This document shows, piece by piece, positions 22,503 to 34,193 of a stretch of DNA of 39,558 bases (within the stretch, counting starts at the first letter, position 1; the number at the start of each line of letters is the position of its first letter). Below the pieces are notes generated by a model that was not told the DNA's origin, did not search any database, and was given only the letters and a program-made list of their open reading frames with translations. Made by a program: the position numbers and the translations under genes. Source of the DNA: Lenisia limosa (Eukaryota > Breviatea); NCBI GenBank assembly GCA_001655205.1, contig LPNZ01007893.1, positions 1 to 39,558 of the forward strand. The letters run 5' to 3'.

Positions 22503-24687
22503 TTAACGTCTTGAATAGGCATGTACTATATTATCATCAGGTTCATAATGGATTTGACAACATGACTGATACAACAATTCAGTAACCAACCGTCTGTGTT
22601 TTTGCGGACGGGATTCAAATGAAAAGAGATCAGCCAGACCGGAAATCTGAAATTTTAATTTGGTCAAGTTGGACAGATAGCAGAAGTACGCCATCAAACA
22701 CAACTCAATCATTTGCCACCTGCACGTAGCTTGATGTCAATAAGAGTAAACCATTAGAATGCCAAAAACCTACCTGGGGAGAAGAGTCTGCAACTCTGGG
22801 TGGGGCCTTCTGAATTAATTATCAAACAACCTTTGTGGCTATTATTCAGTTATGAATTTGAATCAACCAAATGCAATTCTAATTTCACTATGAGGTAGAT
22901 AAGACCAAAAACATTAAAAAATTACAGGCGTTCTCTAAATGGAGACTGCTGTGTCGCAAATAGGTCTCCCATAAAACACAAACACCCAATACCCACAGCA
23001 GTTGAGAAAGAAGAACCCTTCAAAACATCGGAAATGACATCTGCTGCCGAGACCCGAGAGGCGTCCAAGGCCTTGCATATGGGCCCATTCTGCGTGCACG
23101 GTTATGTCTTGGTATGGCGGGAAAACAATTCCACAAAAAGGTGTTTTAAGGACTAAAAGGCCTCATGATAATATACTCCTTAATGTGGGTTGGTTGGTAC
23201 TCTTACCAACATACTACTCATAAACGTTAGAATAAATACAGGTATATGTAAAAGTCAGGGCAGGGCTAAAACAGAAGTATTATATCATAGGATATAGCAA
23301 AAAAATTATGTCTACCAAAAAGCCCTCAGAATAGTGAGATAATGCTGCTACTTAGACCACCTACACTTGGCTTATTTTTGACGTTTTTTGTGATAACAAT
23401 TGAAGTGGAATCCGCGATGACCGAGGTTGGAACTGAGCCTGCAAAATTAGGAATACACACGCATCCTCCATTATTTCGCCAATAGAAGTACGATGGTTGG
23501 TTGACTTGTTCAAACCTTCCAATCGTGATTTTGGGACAGCCGGGGCTGGCGCCTTGAAGGCCGTAGTGTGATTGAGATTGGCAAAGTTAAGCTCTGAAGG
23601 TACGGCAATTTCAATTCCTTGCTCATCAGGTGGTGGCCTAGATGGGGTGACCAAGGATTTAGTGCAGTATGAAAAGGAAATTCACAAAACAATCATTTGA
23701 CAGAATAACAGAGGGAAAGAGTGTTAAAGGTACGTGACATCTGGATTACTTTGGTACAAAAGTATCCAAAGCAGTGTCAATATTATTTCCCCAATACCCA
23801 CACAACAAAGGCAGGGTGACCTGAAGTCGGCTGCATGGAGCATGATATGCACAAGGTTTCATTAGCTTAGGTGTGAGAACATGATGCTATAAGAGAGAGG
23901 CAAATTGAATGATGAGAAAAAGTTTATCTAACTTCAAGATAGATTATCTAGCAATCTCCAAACCTGGGGACTCTTCCAGAAGGTATCTTCGTGCTTTTGG
24001 AAGCCGGGCGCCCCCAAATTCACTTAGGTTAACCTAGGCTGTAAGTTTGTCAACATTATTACATATCATCCACATAACAAAGTTGCGGCATGCTATTGTC
24101 ATTAATTCCAAGAAGCCCCATGAGCAGGGTGGGATAGTTTCCTTTTCAGCCAACACAACTAACCTGTACAAAGCCCAGCCGTCTGTGTGAGTTCTTCACC
24201 TCCTATGAAGTGATGTCGTGATCTTCACAATCTTGGACTAACATTGGTCTAATATTTCAAATATTCGAATTTGTAAACGTTTAGATTCTTTAGTACCTGA
24301 TTACACCCACCCCCTACCTCCCTGACACTCAGTCTGATCACTAGCGGAGCTAGGACCCCGGACTTCTCCACCTGGATGTCGACAGGAAACACGAAGCTTT
24401 CATCCCAGCTTGTGCCATGTGCTGGTGGGTGGTGAGAGTAGTCAAAACCATCGCGTATCATGAGGCGTGGAGCCCGATTATCGGAAAAGTCTACCCCATT
24501 TTAGATAAAGTTAGCAATATTAACCTTGCTTACCGATGAGCGCAAGATGCCTAGTTGTTCCATTTCTTTTGGCCTGTTTCACCAATTTCCATTTAACGAA
24601 TGCCACGACTCTTTCCCGTGGAACATTTGTTAAATTGTGTATAGTAAACTTAACTTCAAAGCGAATGTACACTTTCTTGTTAAACAT
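22503..24687 (-). CDS. NT-C2 (N-terminal C2) domain protein
   Basis: The start exon reads MFNKKVYIRFEVKFTIHNLT and continues NVPRERVVAFVKWKLVKQ and GTTRHLALI. It goes on with VDFSDNRAPRLMIRDGFDY and SWDESFVFPVDIQVEKSGVL, then LVIRLSVRE, RRLGFVQVNLSEFGGAR, LPKARRYLLEESPG and CSRLQVTLP. This is the NT-C2 pattern: F-x-I-x-x-L-x-N-V-P, F-V-K-W, W-x-E-x-F-x-F-P, LG-x-V-x-x-N-L-x-E and L-Q-V-T-L. It is found in EEIG1, EHBP1 and plant PMI1 proteins, which link membranes to cytoskeleton or endocytic machinery. After the domain comes a disordered exon (about 23465-23650, TPSRPPPDEQGIEIAVPSEL), then a helical C-terminal part (ADVISDVLKGSS, SPFRERLRPHPELQTLLPR, WQMIELCLMAYFCYLSNL). The last exons and the stop at 22503 are tentative. 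The role in this organism is unknown. Confidence 0.75.
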
Positions 24688-25081
24688 CTTCACGTAAATT
24701 TATTGCGATTCTACCGCCATCTCTTCATTGTTTTCATTGTTATATCATATCAGTATATCACTATTATATATTATTATTTATTTTTTTTTCATTTTCCAAG
24801 GTCTGCGACCGTGGTCTTTGCCCTTGCGCCCTTNNNNNNNNNNNNNNNNNNNNNNNNNNNNNNNNNNNNNNNNNNNNNNNNNNNNNNNNNNNNNNNNNNN
24901 NNNNNNNNNNNNNNNNNNNNNNNNNNNNNNNNAAAAAACCAAAAAACAAAAGGCAGAAGACATATCTCAGGCCCACTTTCAGCTGTCGTATCACTCCGTC
25001 CACCTCCACTGAAAAGGAAGAGTTTGGAGTGAAAAAACAAGAGAATAAGGACAAGGCTATATAGTTCAACAAGGGAGAGTT
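24688..25081. other. Divergent intergenic region with an N gap
   Basis: This lies between the NT-C2 start and the first likely exon of the LRR gene. It holds a gap at 24834-24932. Just after the gap is a short lysine-rich plus-strand open stretch (KKPKNKRQKTYLRPTFSCRI) that ends at a stop near 25066. It may be an exon tail of something lost in the gap. Nothing else can be supported. Confidence 0.35.
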
Positions 25082-28000
25082 ATGGAAAGGCAAGGAAGGG
25101 AGACCCCCCCTCTTCAGTCTGTTCCCAGTGATCACTCAGAGGTTTTGACGCCACTTTTCTTTATATTTTGTAGGAAACGCTCGGTTCATCATGGGACAAA
25201 ATTCCTACCCCGCCACCTGAAGAAACTTTCCCTTGTAAGCCGGGAGAAACTAGTAGTATTGAAGGATACGCAAAATATGATAACTGATATGGAGAAGTAC
25301 TCTATCATCCAAAATCTCTAATAAGGTAGAGATGTCTGGCTTCAGCCAAAGATATGGCGCATACAATATTTTTGCCAAATAAGTGATATTAGCCGTTTTC
25401 TTTTCAGACACCATTAAACCTAAATATAGGATAAACTATGCAGTACTATTTTCTCAATTGATAATATGGCAATCCAGTGTCTTTTATGATTGGTATTTGC
25501 CTTTCTTATATTCTGCTTTGTATTGCAGTATATTTCCCTCTTAATGGCGTTTAGCGGTCCAGTCATTGGAAATTCCTTTTGCGAACCAAGCCTTCCGACG
25601 AGACGATGCGGTTTTTGACGCAAGCCCGGTCCTGACAGGCGACTATGTCATGGTCCAGCGCCATGCCCCTGAGGACTTCCGCTCCCCGGCTCAGAAACAC
25701 GATGATCCGCGTGGGAGGGGTGATTCTCTATTTCGCGTACTTTGGAACTATATGGTAATAAAGCGTTTACATACTTGGAAAAAGGTAACCCAAACAGCTT
25801 CCTGATACGGATGAATACATTGGTTTTTCTTTTTCAGATTAATTAGAAATATCAAACTCTTTTAATTATGAGGGGTGATATATTATAAGTGAAAGAAGAA
25901 AGTAGCCCTATGAAGATACTCGAAATTTCAATAAATGCCAACAAATGGTTGTACTAGTTGTGTGGTGCCTCTGAATGTCGGCTGTTATTCGAAACCATTT
26001 ATCAACCTTATGTTTTGATAAACGTAATCCACACAGCTTCAGAGAGTCGTGGGCTCTTAGATCCGATCTCCCCCGAAGTCCAGAACAGGATATCGGAGTC
26101 ATCCAATACAGGCATTGTGAACCTCACGCGGCTGGGGTTGCAGAAGCTGCCTTCTGAGCTAGGTGTGTGGGTGGTCCTCAGTATTTTTTAAATCATCAAC
26201 TGCTTGTGATTTCAAGAATAATCCTGTTCAGAAGGAATGTGTCGGCTTCACACTGTTCAAGCTTCGGTCAACTGCCTCATTGGTTTGAGAATTATTCTCG
26301 TTATTCTTTAGATATTTCCGTTAACTTTGAGTTTCTTCCCTTTTTGGAAATTGTTGACCTGAGTGTCAATTCATTAACAAGCCTACCTACATCAATGGTA
26401 TTATCTTTTCCTTGTGCTAACAGTATAGCTTTCTTTGAAGTTACTAAGAGAGTTGTATCTTTCAAATAACAGACTTGTTGATCTTAACTATGACTTTTCG
26501 TCACTCCTCTCATTACAAGTACGAGTCTACTCATCTCTTATACTGTTTAGGTTTTAGATATTTCAAATAACCGTCTAACTACATTACCCACGTCAATTTG
26601 CCAGTTGTCGTCGTTGCGAACCTTGATGGTGATTAACAATTCAATATCTGTCCTTCCATTGGAGGTGGGCTTCTTTTGTTAGTTTTGAAAATGAATGATA
26701 TTCTTCAAATGACATCTTCTCTCAACACATGATGTTTGTGTAACTTTTTAGATTGGCCTTCTTCCTAAGCTGCAAACTCTGGACTTGTCACATAACACCC
26801 TGACAGCCCTGCCTGATTTGGGATCTTCACTCACCTCGTTGAATGGTTTGATTTTCACCAGGTATTTATCTTCTAGTGTCAAATAATTCGCTTCGTGAAT
26901 TACCCCTTTCCCTCAATAATCTCTCCCTCCTCCACATATTAGATGCGTCCGCCAACCATTTATCTGGTTTGTGTTTTNNNNNNNNNNNNNNNNNNNNNNN
27001 NNNNNNNNNNNNNNNNNNNNNNNNNNNNNNNNNNNNNNCTTCCGCTTCTTTTAGTTTTGAGCACTGTCCGACTGGGATCGAACTGGATCCATGAACTCCC
27101 TTCTAATTTTGCTGAAGGATGGACCGCGCTCACGGATTTGGACTTAGCGTTTGCTATCGTCTTTCTGTAACCCTTTTTAGCGGAAACAACTTAACTGACA
27201 TTCCGGAGTCCATTGCCGACCATTGCCCTGTTATTAAGTATGAAGAATCTCTCGGAAGGCATGTTTGAATAATTATTTAACCAGTGTACTTGTGTTATAT
27301 TCAGAATATCGCTATGGAACCAACAGAGTGATTAACTGCAAACACCTTCACAATTATAGACGTCTCAATGTTTCGTATAATCGTTTGACTGTATTACCTG
27401 ACAAAATCACAGACCTTCGATCACTGAGGTATGTGTATGACTGTTATCGTTGTTTTTTATTCATGACAGTTACATTTAGGAACAAAAAGACAAATTCTCA
27501 AAATAAACTATTAGGACGTTAGTAGATACGGGTAATCCGCTGACGAGTAGATGGAGGGGGTCCAGACTGGCAAGACGCGCCACATTAGTAATTCGGTTCG
27601 CACTTGTTGGACTTTTATGACAGATTTCGTATCATTATACCTTATCTGATATTATTACTATCAACGAGCAACATTGTTTTTCTTATTTCCAAGAAAGCTC
27701 CATGAGAACTTCTTGGCTCCCCCCCGTGATGGGTCAGATGATGAAGCACCCCTTGAACCCGCACCTCCACGTGGGTAATCTGTTGTGTTGTTTACAAAAG
27801 AAACCTGATCTTGGATCAAGTAGACTATGGTCCATTTTCACCCACTCTCTCTTGCTTGTTACTTAATTTGACCCGGACAGGAAGAAGGCGAAGCAGTCGC
27901 AGAAGAAGGGACACTTCCTTGGATACACTGCGGCAATACCAGATCGAGCTTGAGGACGAACGAGTGGGTTCAATTCCGCCGTTGAGAACAATAAGAATGA

Positions 28001-28556
28001 TACTTGTGTTCCCCCCCTGAATCATTTATTTCTATATTGATATTTGAAAGTTGAAACGCTTTTTGGGCTTCACATTTCTCAATCACCCAATAGGAACAGG
28101 ACAATGAATTAGCTGTGGTTGAGTCTCCAACCACTGGGGGGTTCCTGTCAACATTATCAGGACCAGTCTTTTCAGCTCTTCATTGGCTCTGGGCTTCATG
28201 TCATTGGCAAACCGTGGGGGGGAGGTGTAATTTGTGTGATTTTGAGTTAACATGATTACTATTCGTTTCCAAAATGTAACTGGTCCAGATTACTCATGCT
28301 CCACAAAACGCCATTGTGGGTATTCAAAACGTTAAAGTGGGTGAGGTGAAACCATGTATCATATGATATGCTGGTGTTTTATAGAGATGAGAAATAAGAA
28401 ATAATTGAAGCATTCTTTACTATTGGTCTCTCATCGATCCAGACGTCCTTTCAAACATTCGGCCACCAAACACTCTCGCTATTAACAAGTGCCTTAGACG
28501 AAGCTCTTGACAGAGCTGGGACTTACAGTATTGTCTACCTTTGGAGAAATTTCTAA
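25082..28556 (+). CDS. Leucine-rich repeat protein with basic/acidic C-terminal tail
   Basis: The early exons are tentative: MERQGRETPPLQSVPSDHSE and TLGSSWDKIPTPPPEETFP, then a well-formed exon at about 25550-25750 (EIPFANQAFRRDDAVFD, GDYVMVQRHAPEDFRSP, SLFRVLWNY). The repeat region runs about 26100-27530 with at least nine 22-24-residue LRRs. Examples are IVNLTRLGLQKLPSEL, EIVDLSVNSLTSLPTSM, LYLSNNRLVDLNYDF, LDISNNRLTTLPTSICQLSS, QTLDLSHNTLTALPD and LNVSYNRLTVLPDKITDLRS. The gap at 26978-27038 removes part of one. After the repeats come an acidic/proline exon (GSDDEAPLEPAPP), an arginine/serine stretch (GRRRSSRRRRDTSLDTL), GGFLSTLSGPVFSALHWLW, ITHAPQNAIVGIQNVK and a last exon TSFQTFGHQTLSLLTSALDE ending at TAA 28554-28556. 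LRRs of this type bind proteins; the partner is unknown. The tail matches no family I know. Confidence 0.72.
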
Positions 28557-28659
28557 TGTTAAAATCTACTTACCCTTATTTTAATGTACTTTTATCCAAT
28601 ATTCAGAGATGTATTGACCCTTTACTATACCTGCCACAGTCTCTTACCATACCCAACAA

Positions 28660-30081
28660 CTAGTCGGTCCAGTACTTCGCATCTGAAAGAAAAGGCGCCA
28701 GAGCAAAAATAACACTGATGGTATTACTTTATGAAGAAAAATCAGAGAGAATCTAAGAAGAAGAGTCAGCTCACCCATGTGTATAGCATTCCTTCCTTCC
28801 AAGACATCCGTTGGTCACAATTCCCATCGCTCCTGAAACGTAAATAATGCTCCAGAACCATCAAAAATGCCTGTCCATGCTCACCAAGTCCCGAGCGGAT
28901 ATCTGTTTCACCCGTCATTTCATCCATTACCTAGACAGTGAGGTGCATTACTTCTAGACCAATTGCAAAAATTTCTTCCTGATTAACTTGAAACTCTTGC
29001 AAGGTCTAGTCCAAAGTAATCTTACCTCCGCCAATTCCTTCCCAGTCATCAACTCATCAACGATTTTTTGAGACAGTTGGAATCTAGAGAGGCGTTATGC
29101 CTTGGGGCTTCCCTTAGGTACCAAAATGATTGAAATTGTCAATATATACTATCCTAGACCTATTTCCAACTCACCTTGCTGATGAACCAAAACCCAGGGT
29201 ACCCTACATCGATTAGCCTGGTCGGAGGGAAATAGTTGATAATAATTATTCATTATAATTCTTGATAATTTTCAAGGCCAACCTCTCTGGAGAGTACCAC
29301 TATCCAGCCGCTTTCAAACCACTTTGAGCCAATTTTATGGATACCTCCTTCCATACCCACTCCTGGATCATTATGGAGTTGGTCCAACAGATTACGAATG
29401 GTTTAACTCTAAAAACGATGTACTGAATTGGAAAATAAAACAAAACAGAAAGAAGTTTGTTTACTGTTAACCATCTCACAGTTATAACTATGAAACAAAC
29501 AAAAAAAAACAGTTTACAACATAAAAATGCATACCAAAGGAGGCAGAAGGGGTGGCCTGGAGAGCCAATCTTGCTCTTGTCTCAGCACCCTTGAGACAAG
29601 CTTCGTCCGACATTGGCTGTGCTGCGACCCCGCTGTCCACAGTGACTCCTTGTAAGAATTACTCTCTGGAGGCGAAATTTCTAGGCTTCCTGCTGCAAAA
29701 TGTTCTACCAGTCCATCCATCTTATTTTTTTAATTCACTATTTGGTTGAAAAAGCCACATATCTTGGGACCTTACATGGTAAAGGAAGCAAAACCAGGAT
29801 ATTCAAGGGCTAAATCTGTCCCAATCTCAAACCCAACCTGTCACAGAGTAGTCCATCTTTTGGAGAGAGCCAGAAGCGATGAGCTTCTCCAGCGCATCGC
29901 AAAGAGAGCCTAATTTCGCCTTATTCTGGATAGTAATCTCGGCCGGAAATAAAGATAGCGCAATGGGGTAATAGTATACCAGCCAAAATTACGATAAGAG
30001 CTGAATATTAAAACCCACTTTGGAGCCGACAGCAAACTCCACTTTGCCTGTCATTGAACTTAGAAGAGTGGTGACAGTCAT
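28660..30081 (-). CDS. Non-canonical purine NTP phosphatase (DUF84/YjjX-like, ITPase fold)
   Basis: Enzymes of this family hydrolyse inosine or xanthosine triphosphates and keep them out of nucleic acids. Exons in transcription order start MTVTTLLSSMTGKVEFAVGS, then KNKAKLGSLCDALEKLIA. The N-K-A-K part matches the STNPVK nucleotide-binding start of the family. GVTVDSGVAAQPMSDEACL and KGAETRARLAL (the SGV-x-x-QP...GA-x-x-RA motif) follow, then DPGVGMEGGIHKIGSKWFES (VG-x-EGG) and GWIVVLSRE. After these come GFGSSARFQLSQKIVDELM, TGKELAE, VMDEMTGETDIRSGLGAMG, IVTNGCLGRKECYTHG, and the end SVIFALAPFLSDAKYWTD with TAG at 28660-28662. The conserved motifs all appear and length is normal. Introns are short. 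The gene is convergent with the LRR gene, 103 bp away. Confidence 0.88.
29104..29126. repeat. Solo diverged end of the 3460-3560 inverted-repeat element
   Basis: GGGGCTTCCCTTAGGTACC followed by AAAA resembles the left terminal repeat at 3460 (TAGGGCTTCCCTACGGTCC then A run) with about four differences. It lies in an intron of the NTPase gene. No matching opposite end is seen nearby, so it would be a degraded or partial copy, or chance. Confidence 0.3.
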
Positions 30082-30906
30082 GGTGATAAAGGGGGTCTTT
30101 CGACTAATCCCTTTCTTCTCTTCTTTCTTCTTCCTGTTCTGTTGTCGGTGTGTTGTTTGTCGTCAAAAAAACTCCAAGGAGAGAAGGAGAGTGGCCAAGC
30201 TGGGCCAACACCACTGAAGAAGAATGTAACAAATGTAAGAAAAATGTAACAATAGATGGTCACTAAGGAAGTAACTAATGCTACAAATGTAATAGATGAC
30301 GATAAGTGGTTTTTTGGAAATCCTTGCCTTTCCCTTCTCTTAGCTATTTATACATCTTTTTTTATTTTTTATTGTGCAGCACCATTGATTGAGACGCTGT
30401 ATATACTTGGAAACTAATAGAGCTTTTCCGACATCTTTCTCTCTCTCTCTGTAGGCTCGATTTTCTTAGTATTTTTTGGGCCACTCACGCCATTATCAGC
30501 CTTGTTCATACCAGCACCCTTCCCAATGAGATACTTCATGATATGCATTCCTTCATTTACCCCCGCCCCCTCTAGCCAGCATTCCTACCAAGAACCCTAA
30601 AGCGTCTTTTGACAGAATCAAGTGCTATTGGGGAGACGACCCAGCTTTCTTTTTGGCCTCACCGTAGATGGACTCTTCAGTTTAATTATTAGAGTGGGGA
30701 GGGGGGAATGTAGCACAATGAGACAAGTAGTAAGTGTGTATCTGTGTAAGCAGGGGATTATTTCCCCCCGCTTATAACTTTTCATTGTCTGGGACTACAT
30801 AAAGGACAAATCAAAGGTGGTAACAAAATTAAGCACCCATACACCCAGTTACACACGTGCATAAAAGGTGCAGCATATTTTTTTTATGTTTCCCCTCAGG
30901 CAGGAA
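30082..30906. other. Intergenic region between divergent genes
   Basis: About 825 bases lie between the NTPase start and the first exon of the membrane-protein gene. A CT microsatellite lies near 30440. Several short open frames occur but none has coding character or splice context. Promoters of both genes are expected here; no element is clear enough to call. Confidence 0.45.
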
Positions 30907-33889
30907 ATGGAAGAGAGCAACGATATTCCAAGTTCGACCCTCACGGTCCCTCTTCTTCACCAAGAAGTTCAGCAACCTCGATTGGAGGTGGGGTTCTTGT
31001 TTAAGGATTTTGATGATGTTGATGATGAAAACAGCACATGTTAAGCAGTGTACCTCTTTGGGGCAACTTATTGATGGAACTGAGCTAATCAATTTCAGAA
31101 CATCAAATCTCTGACCTATCGCTTCAATGGCAAGTTTACTCTCTTCCCAATTATTTTGCTCACAATGAGTTTCTGTGGGCTGGAGGGTCATTGTTGTTTT
31201 TTTGTTTAAAGAATTTGTGTTCAGATTAACTGGATATTGAGTATAATTTCCCTGATATAACACTATTATCCACACACTCTTCTTATCTATTGAATCTGAT
31301 CCCCCAGGTTCCGGTATTTTGATCAGTAGAGGATCATTGGGGTACACGGAGGGCTATTTCAAAAGTGATGAGGTTTACTACGGCATTGCAGGTAAGTGAA
31401 GTGAGACTATTCTAATACAATACCACTACCGATGCGGTTCTGCAAAAGCGACTGGCCTGGGCTTTGTTTTGTTGCTATCAACCCTTGTGTGTTGTCAGCC
31501 AACAGAGTTGATTTGGGTTTGTTTCATAAATTGTCCANNNNNNNNNNATGACCGTATAAGTCGGGTATTTTTTAACATTTCCCTTACTTTTTAACGCCTT
31601 ACAGGTACGTTTGGGTGATCGAGCGGTGGTGGGACTCTTCAAAGGCTGGCTCGGGCTTGTTTTTGTTTTTGTGTTTTGGTCATCTGGCTTTTGTCTAGTT
31701 TAAGCGTTGGTTACTCATGTTTGTTATTGCTTGTTTTTTGTTTTATTGTTTATTTGGAGGAGTTTCAGATTAGTCGGTTCGTGATTAGTACCTTTACGCT
31801 AATATTCATCGAAATTTCCTTTTTTTTACCCCCCCCCCCCNNNNNNNNNNNNNNNNNNNNNNNNNNNNNNNNNNNNNNNNNNNNNNNNNNNNNNNNNNNN
31901 NNNNNNNNNNNNNNNNNNNNNNNNNNNNNNNNNNNNNNNNNNNNNNNNNNNNNNNNNNNTGCGATCAACATCAAAATATCTCGACGAGTGATTATTATCA
32001 CAAAAAGCGGCCTCCTGAGATCGAGTGAATTGAGAGTAAGCGGATTTGGAAGTATTTGCGAGAGCAATAGTTTCGTGCACTAAGAGGAGAATATTCATAC
32101 AATGTGCTTAACCAGGTATATTCATTGCTCCTTCCGCACACTTTAAAGATTAGTGTAAAGGGTTAATGAGCCATTCATAATGCTAAGTTACACAGTGAGC
32201 TGACACAGGTTAATGCTTGGTCGTTGTCCCACAACATTTGATATTTCAGTTCGAAACTCGTTCTAGTGATGTGTTCTTCTACCGGTCACACCATCGAGAC
32301 AGTAAAGCATGGTGGGATGGGAATAACAATTGTTCACTATATCGATACGGTTGGTCTCGTTCTTTCCAATCTTCTAGTTCCTGTTGCTATTTGCATACCT
32401 TCACACAAATTACCCCTATTAAGGTTGCAACTTGTTGTCTGCGAAAATGACGTTTATTATCGTATCGCCTCTTGGAAGGGTTCGGTTGGCTGGGGTGATT
32501 TTGAGATATTCTGATAATTCTTGAAGAACTCTTGATAAATAAAAATTTGGGGCTGTATAGATTATGAAGTTGGGTGTATACAATGGTGAAGGTTAAATTT
32601 CACACTTTCATTCTTCGCAAAAAATAGCTGGTGTTTTTTTTTGGTAGAGTAGTATATTATTCAAGGATTTTATTGACTCTTTAGGGAATTCAAAAAAAAC
32701 GATTCTTCAAATTTTTCACGGTAAGCAAGGGATAGGAACTACTGAGAATGCTCTCATTGCATTGTATATATAACAATGATAGTATACTATTAATTCACCC
32801 AAACATTTGTCTTACAACTCTGTGCATACAGCTTTCTGCACGCCTCCCCAGCATACCTACAGAGATTCGAGAATAAGGACAATAGATAATAACACCAGTG
32901 CTTATTGCAATGTAGAATGTGGGAATGATTTAACTTTGAAACCCATCTAAACAGTCTTTTTGGGGGTCAAGTACACACCTAAGGTTACCATTTCAGGCAG
33001 TTTTTGACGAGGTGGGGCGTGCAAAAAACATTGAAAGAGATCCGAATGCGGACACTCAGTGGGGGGGGGGGGACTCTGNNNNNNNNNNNNNNNNNNNNNN
33101 NNNNNNNNNNNNNNNNNNNNNNNNNNNNNNNNNNNNNNNNNNNNNNNACTATATTTTGACTGTTTCAGTTTATTGAGTGCCGAAATTGTGGGTCGAACCG
33201 AAATTCAGTGGAAGCTTCCTTTTTCATCCAGGTTGGGGGTGAGGTTTGCCATTCAGCATGGATATTAGGTGATTCCTAACCAGCTAGATGGTATATATTT
33301 CCTGTTTTCNNNNNNNNNNACCTTAATTGCTGTGTTCGTCAAGGGATAGAGCCTTCGATTGATGGTAGGAGTTTCATTGTGTGTATTTTACTGAGTTGCT
33401 TTGGTAATACACATGATATATTTCCCTAGTACTCTGAGGTCTATTCATAATAGAATCATGTATCAAGAGTAATCTTGGATAGAACTACACCGTGAATACT
33501 TTCAAATCGGTTAACTTTTTAGAACAAGAAAACCTTCAGCTCATCAGACAGAGCCTGAGAGGTAAGCAGTTGTCTCGCTGCTTTATTTCTCATATCACCC
33601 TCATGCCTACTTTGAAATATACAAAAGGTTGTAGAAAAAGCCCACAACTTCATTTATTGAGTATTGGGAAAATGATTATGTTGTGCCTTGGACTTCACTT
33701 ACGCAATCAATAAAATCCTTGATATTGATATACCGGTCATTTTGGATCATCAAGAGGCCTCATGTTTCACCCGCCATAGTTGGAGTTCGATGTCTGACCG
33801 ATCTCACAAGTCGCGACCTTGACCTGTTTTTTGGCCATTTTTCTTACTCCAAACTACCGGGTGATCCTCCGGTGAAGACGCGGGCATAA
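30907..33889 (+). CDS. Unrecognised membrane protein gene(s), gap-interrupted
   Basis: The first exons keep phase: MEESNDIPSSTLTVPLLHQE (30907), NIKSLTYRFNGKF with the membrane segment TLFPIILLTMSFCGL (about 31099), SGILISRGSLGYTEGYFKSD and EVYYGIA (about 31310), and ANRVDLGLFHKLS (about 31500, then a 10-N gap). A cytosolic N-tail with a dileucine-like stretch before a membrane helix is plausible. After the gap at 31841-31959, an exon near 32250 has a second hydrophobic segment (DTVGLVLSNLLVPVAICIP) followed by QLVVCENDVYYRIASWKGSV. Farther on are AVFDEVGRAKNIERDPNADT (about 32997), FIECRNCGSNRNSVEASFFI (about 33168), ENLQLIRQSLR and WENDYVVPWTSLTQSIKSL (about 33660), with a stop near 33887. 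Gaps at 33079-33147 and 33310-33319 break the model. I cannot tell whether this is one gene or two, nor name the family. Confidence 0.42.
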
Positions 33890-34193
33890 CTAATGATGTT
33901 TTAATGGCCAATATATTTTCAATTTTTTGTTGAATCAGTTTTCCTTGAGTGTATTATGGAGTGTGGGCAGTTTGTGGAAGGGTGGAAGGGCTAATTGGAA
34001 TCTGATTGGGACGGGGCCTTGACTGTGACTGGGGAAGGGAGGCTGATCCCGAAGGCTCCCTCGGGCTAGGGCAGACCAGCCCAGCCAAAAAGCTCAACTT
34101 TGGACCAGTGTTTATATTCCTTTATAAAGAGCCGAAAATTTTCATTTTGAGCCTGTTAGTGAGGATACTGCGGTGCTTTTATCAGATATCAAG
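33890..34193. other. Intergenic region upstream of the PITP gene
   Basis: About 300 bases lie between the preceding tentative stop and the ATG at 34194. No coding exon is seen. It presumably contains the promoter of the PITP gene. Confidence 0.4.

Noticed and set aside
30829-31347. 172-codon minus-strand open frame
   Set aside because: It overlaps plus-strand exons that join in phase and contain a membrane segment; the minus reading crosses their splice sites and looks non-coding.
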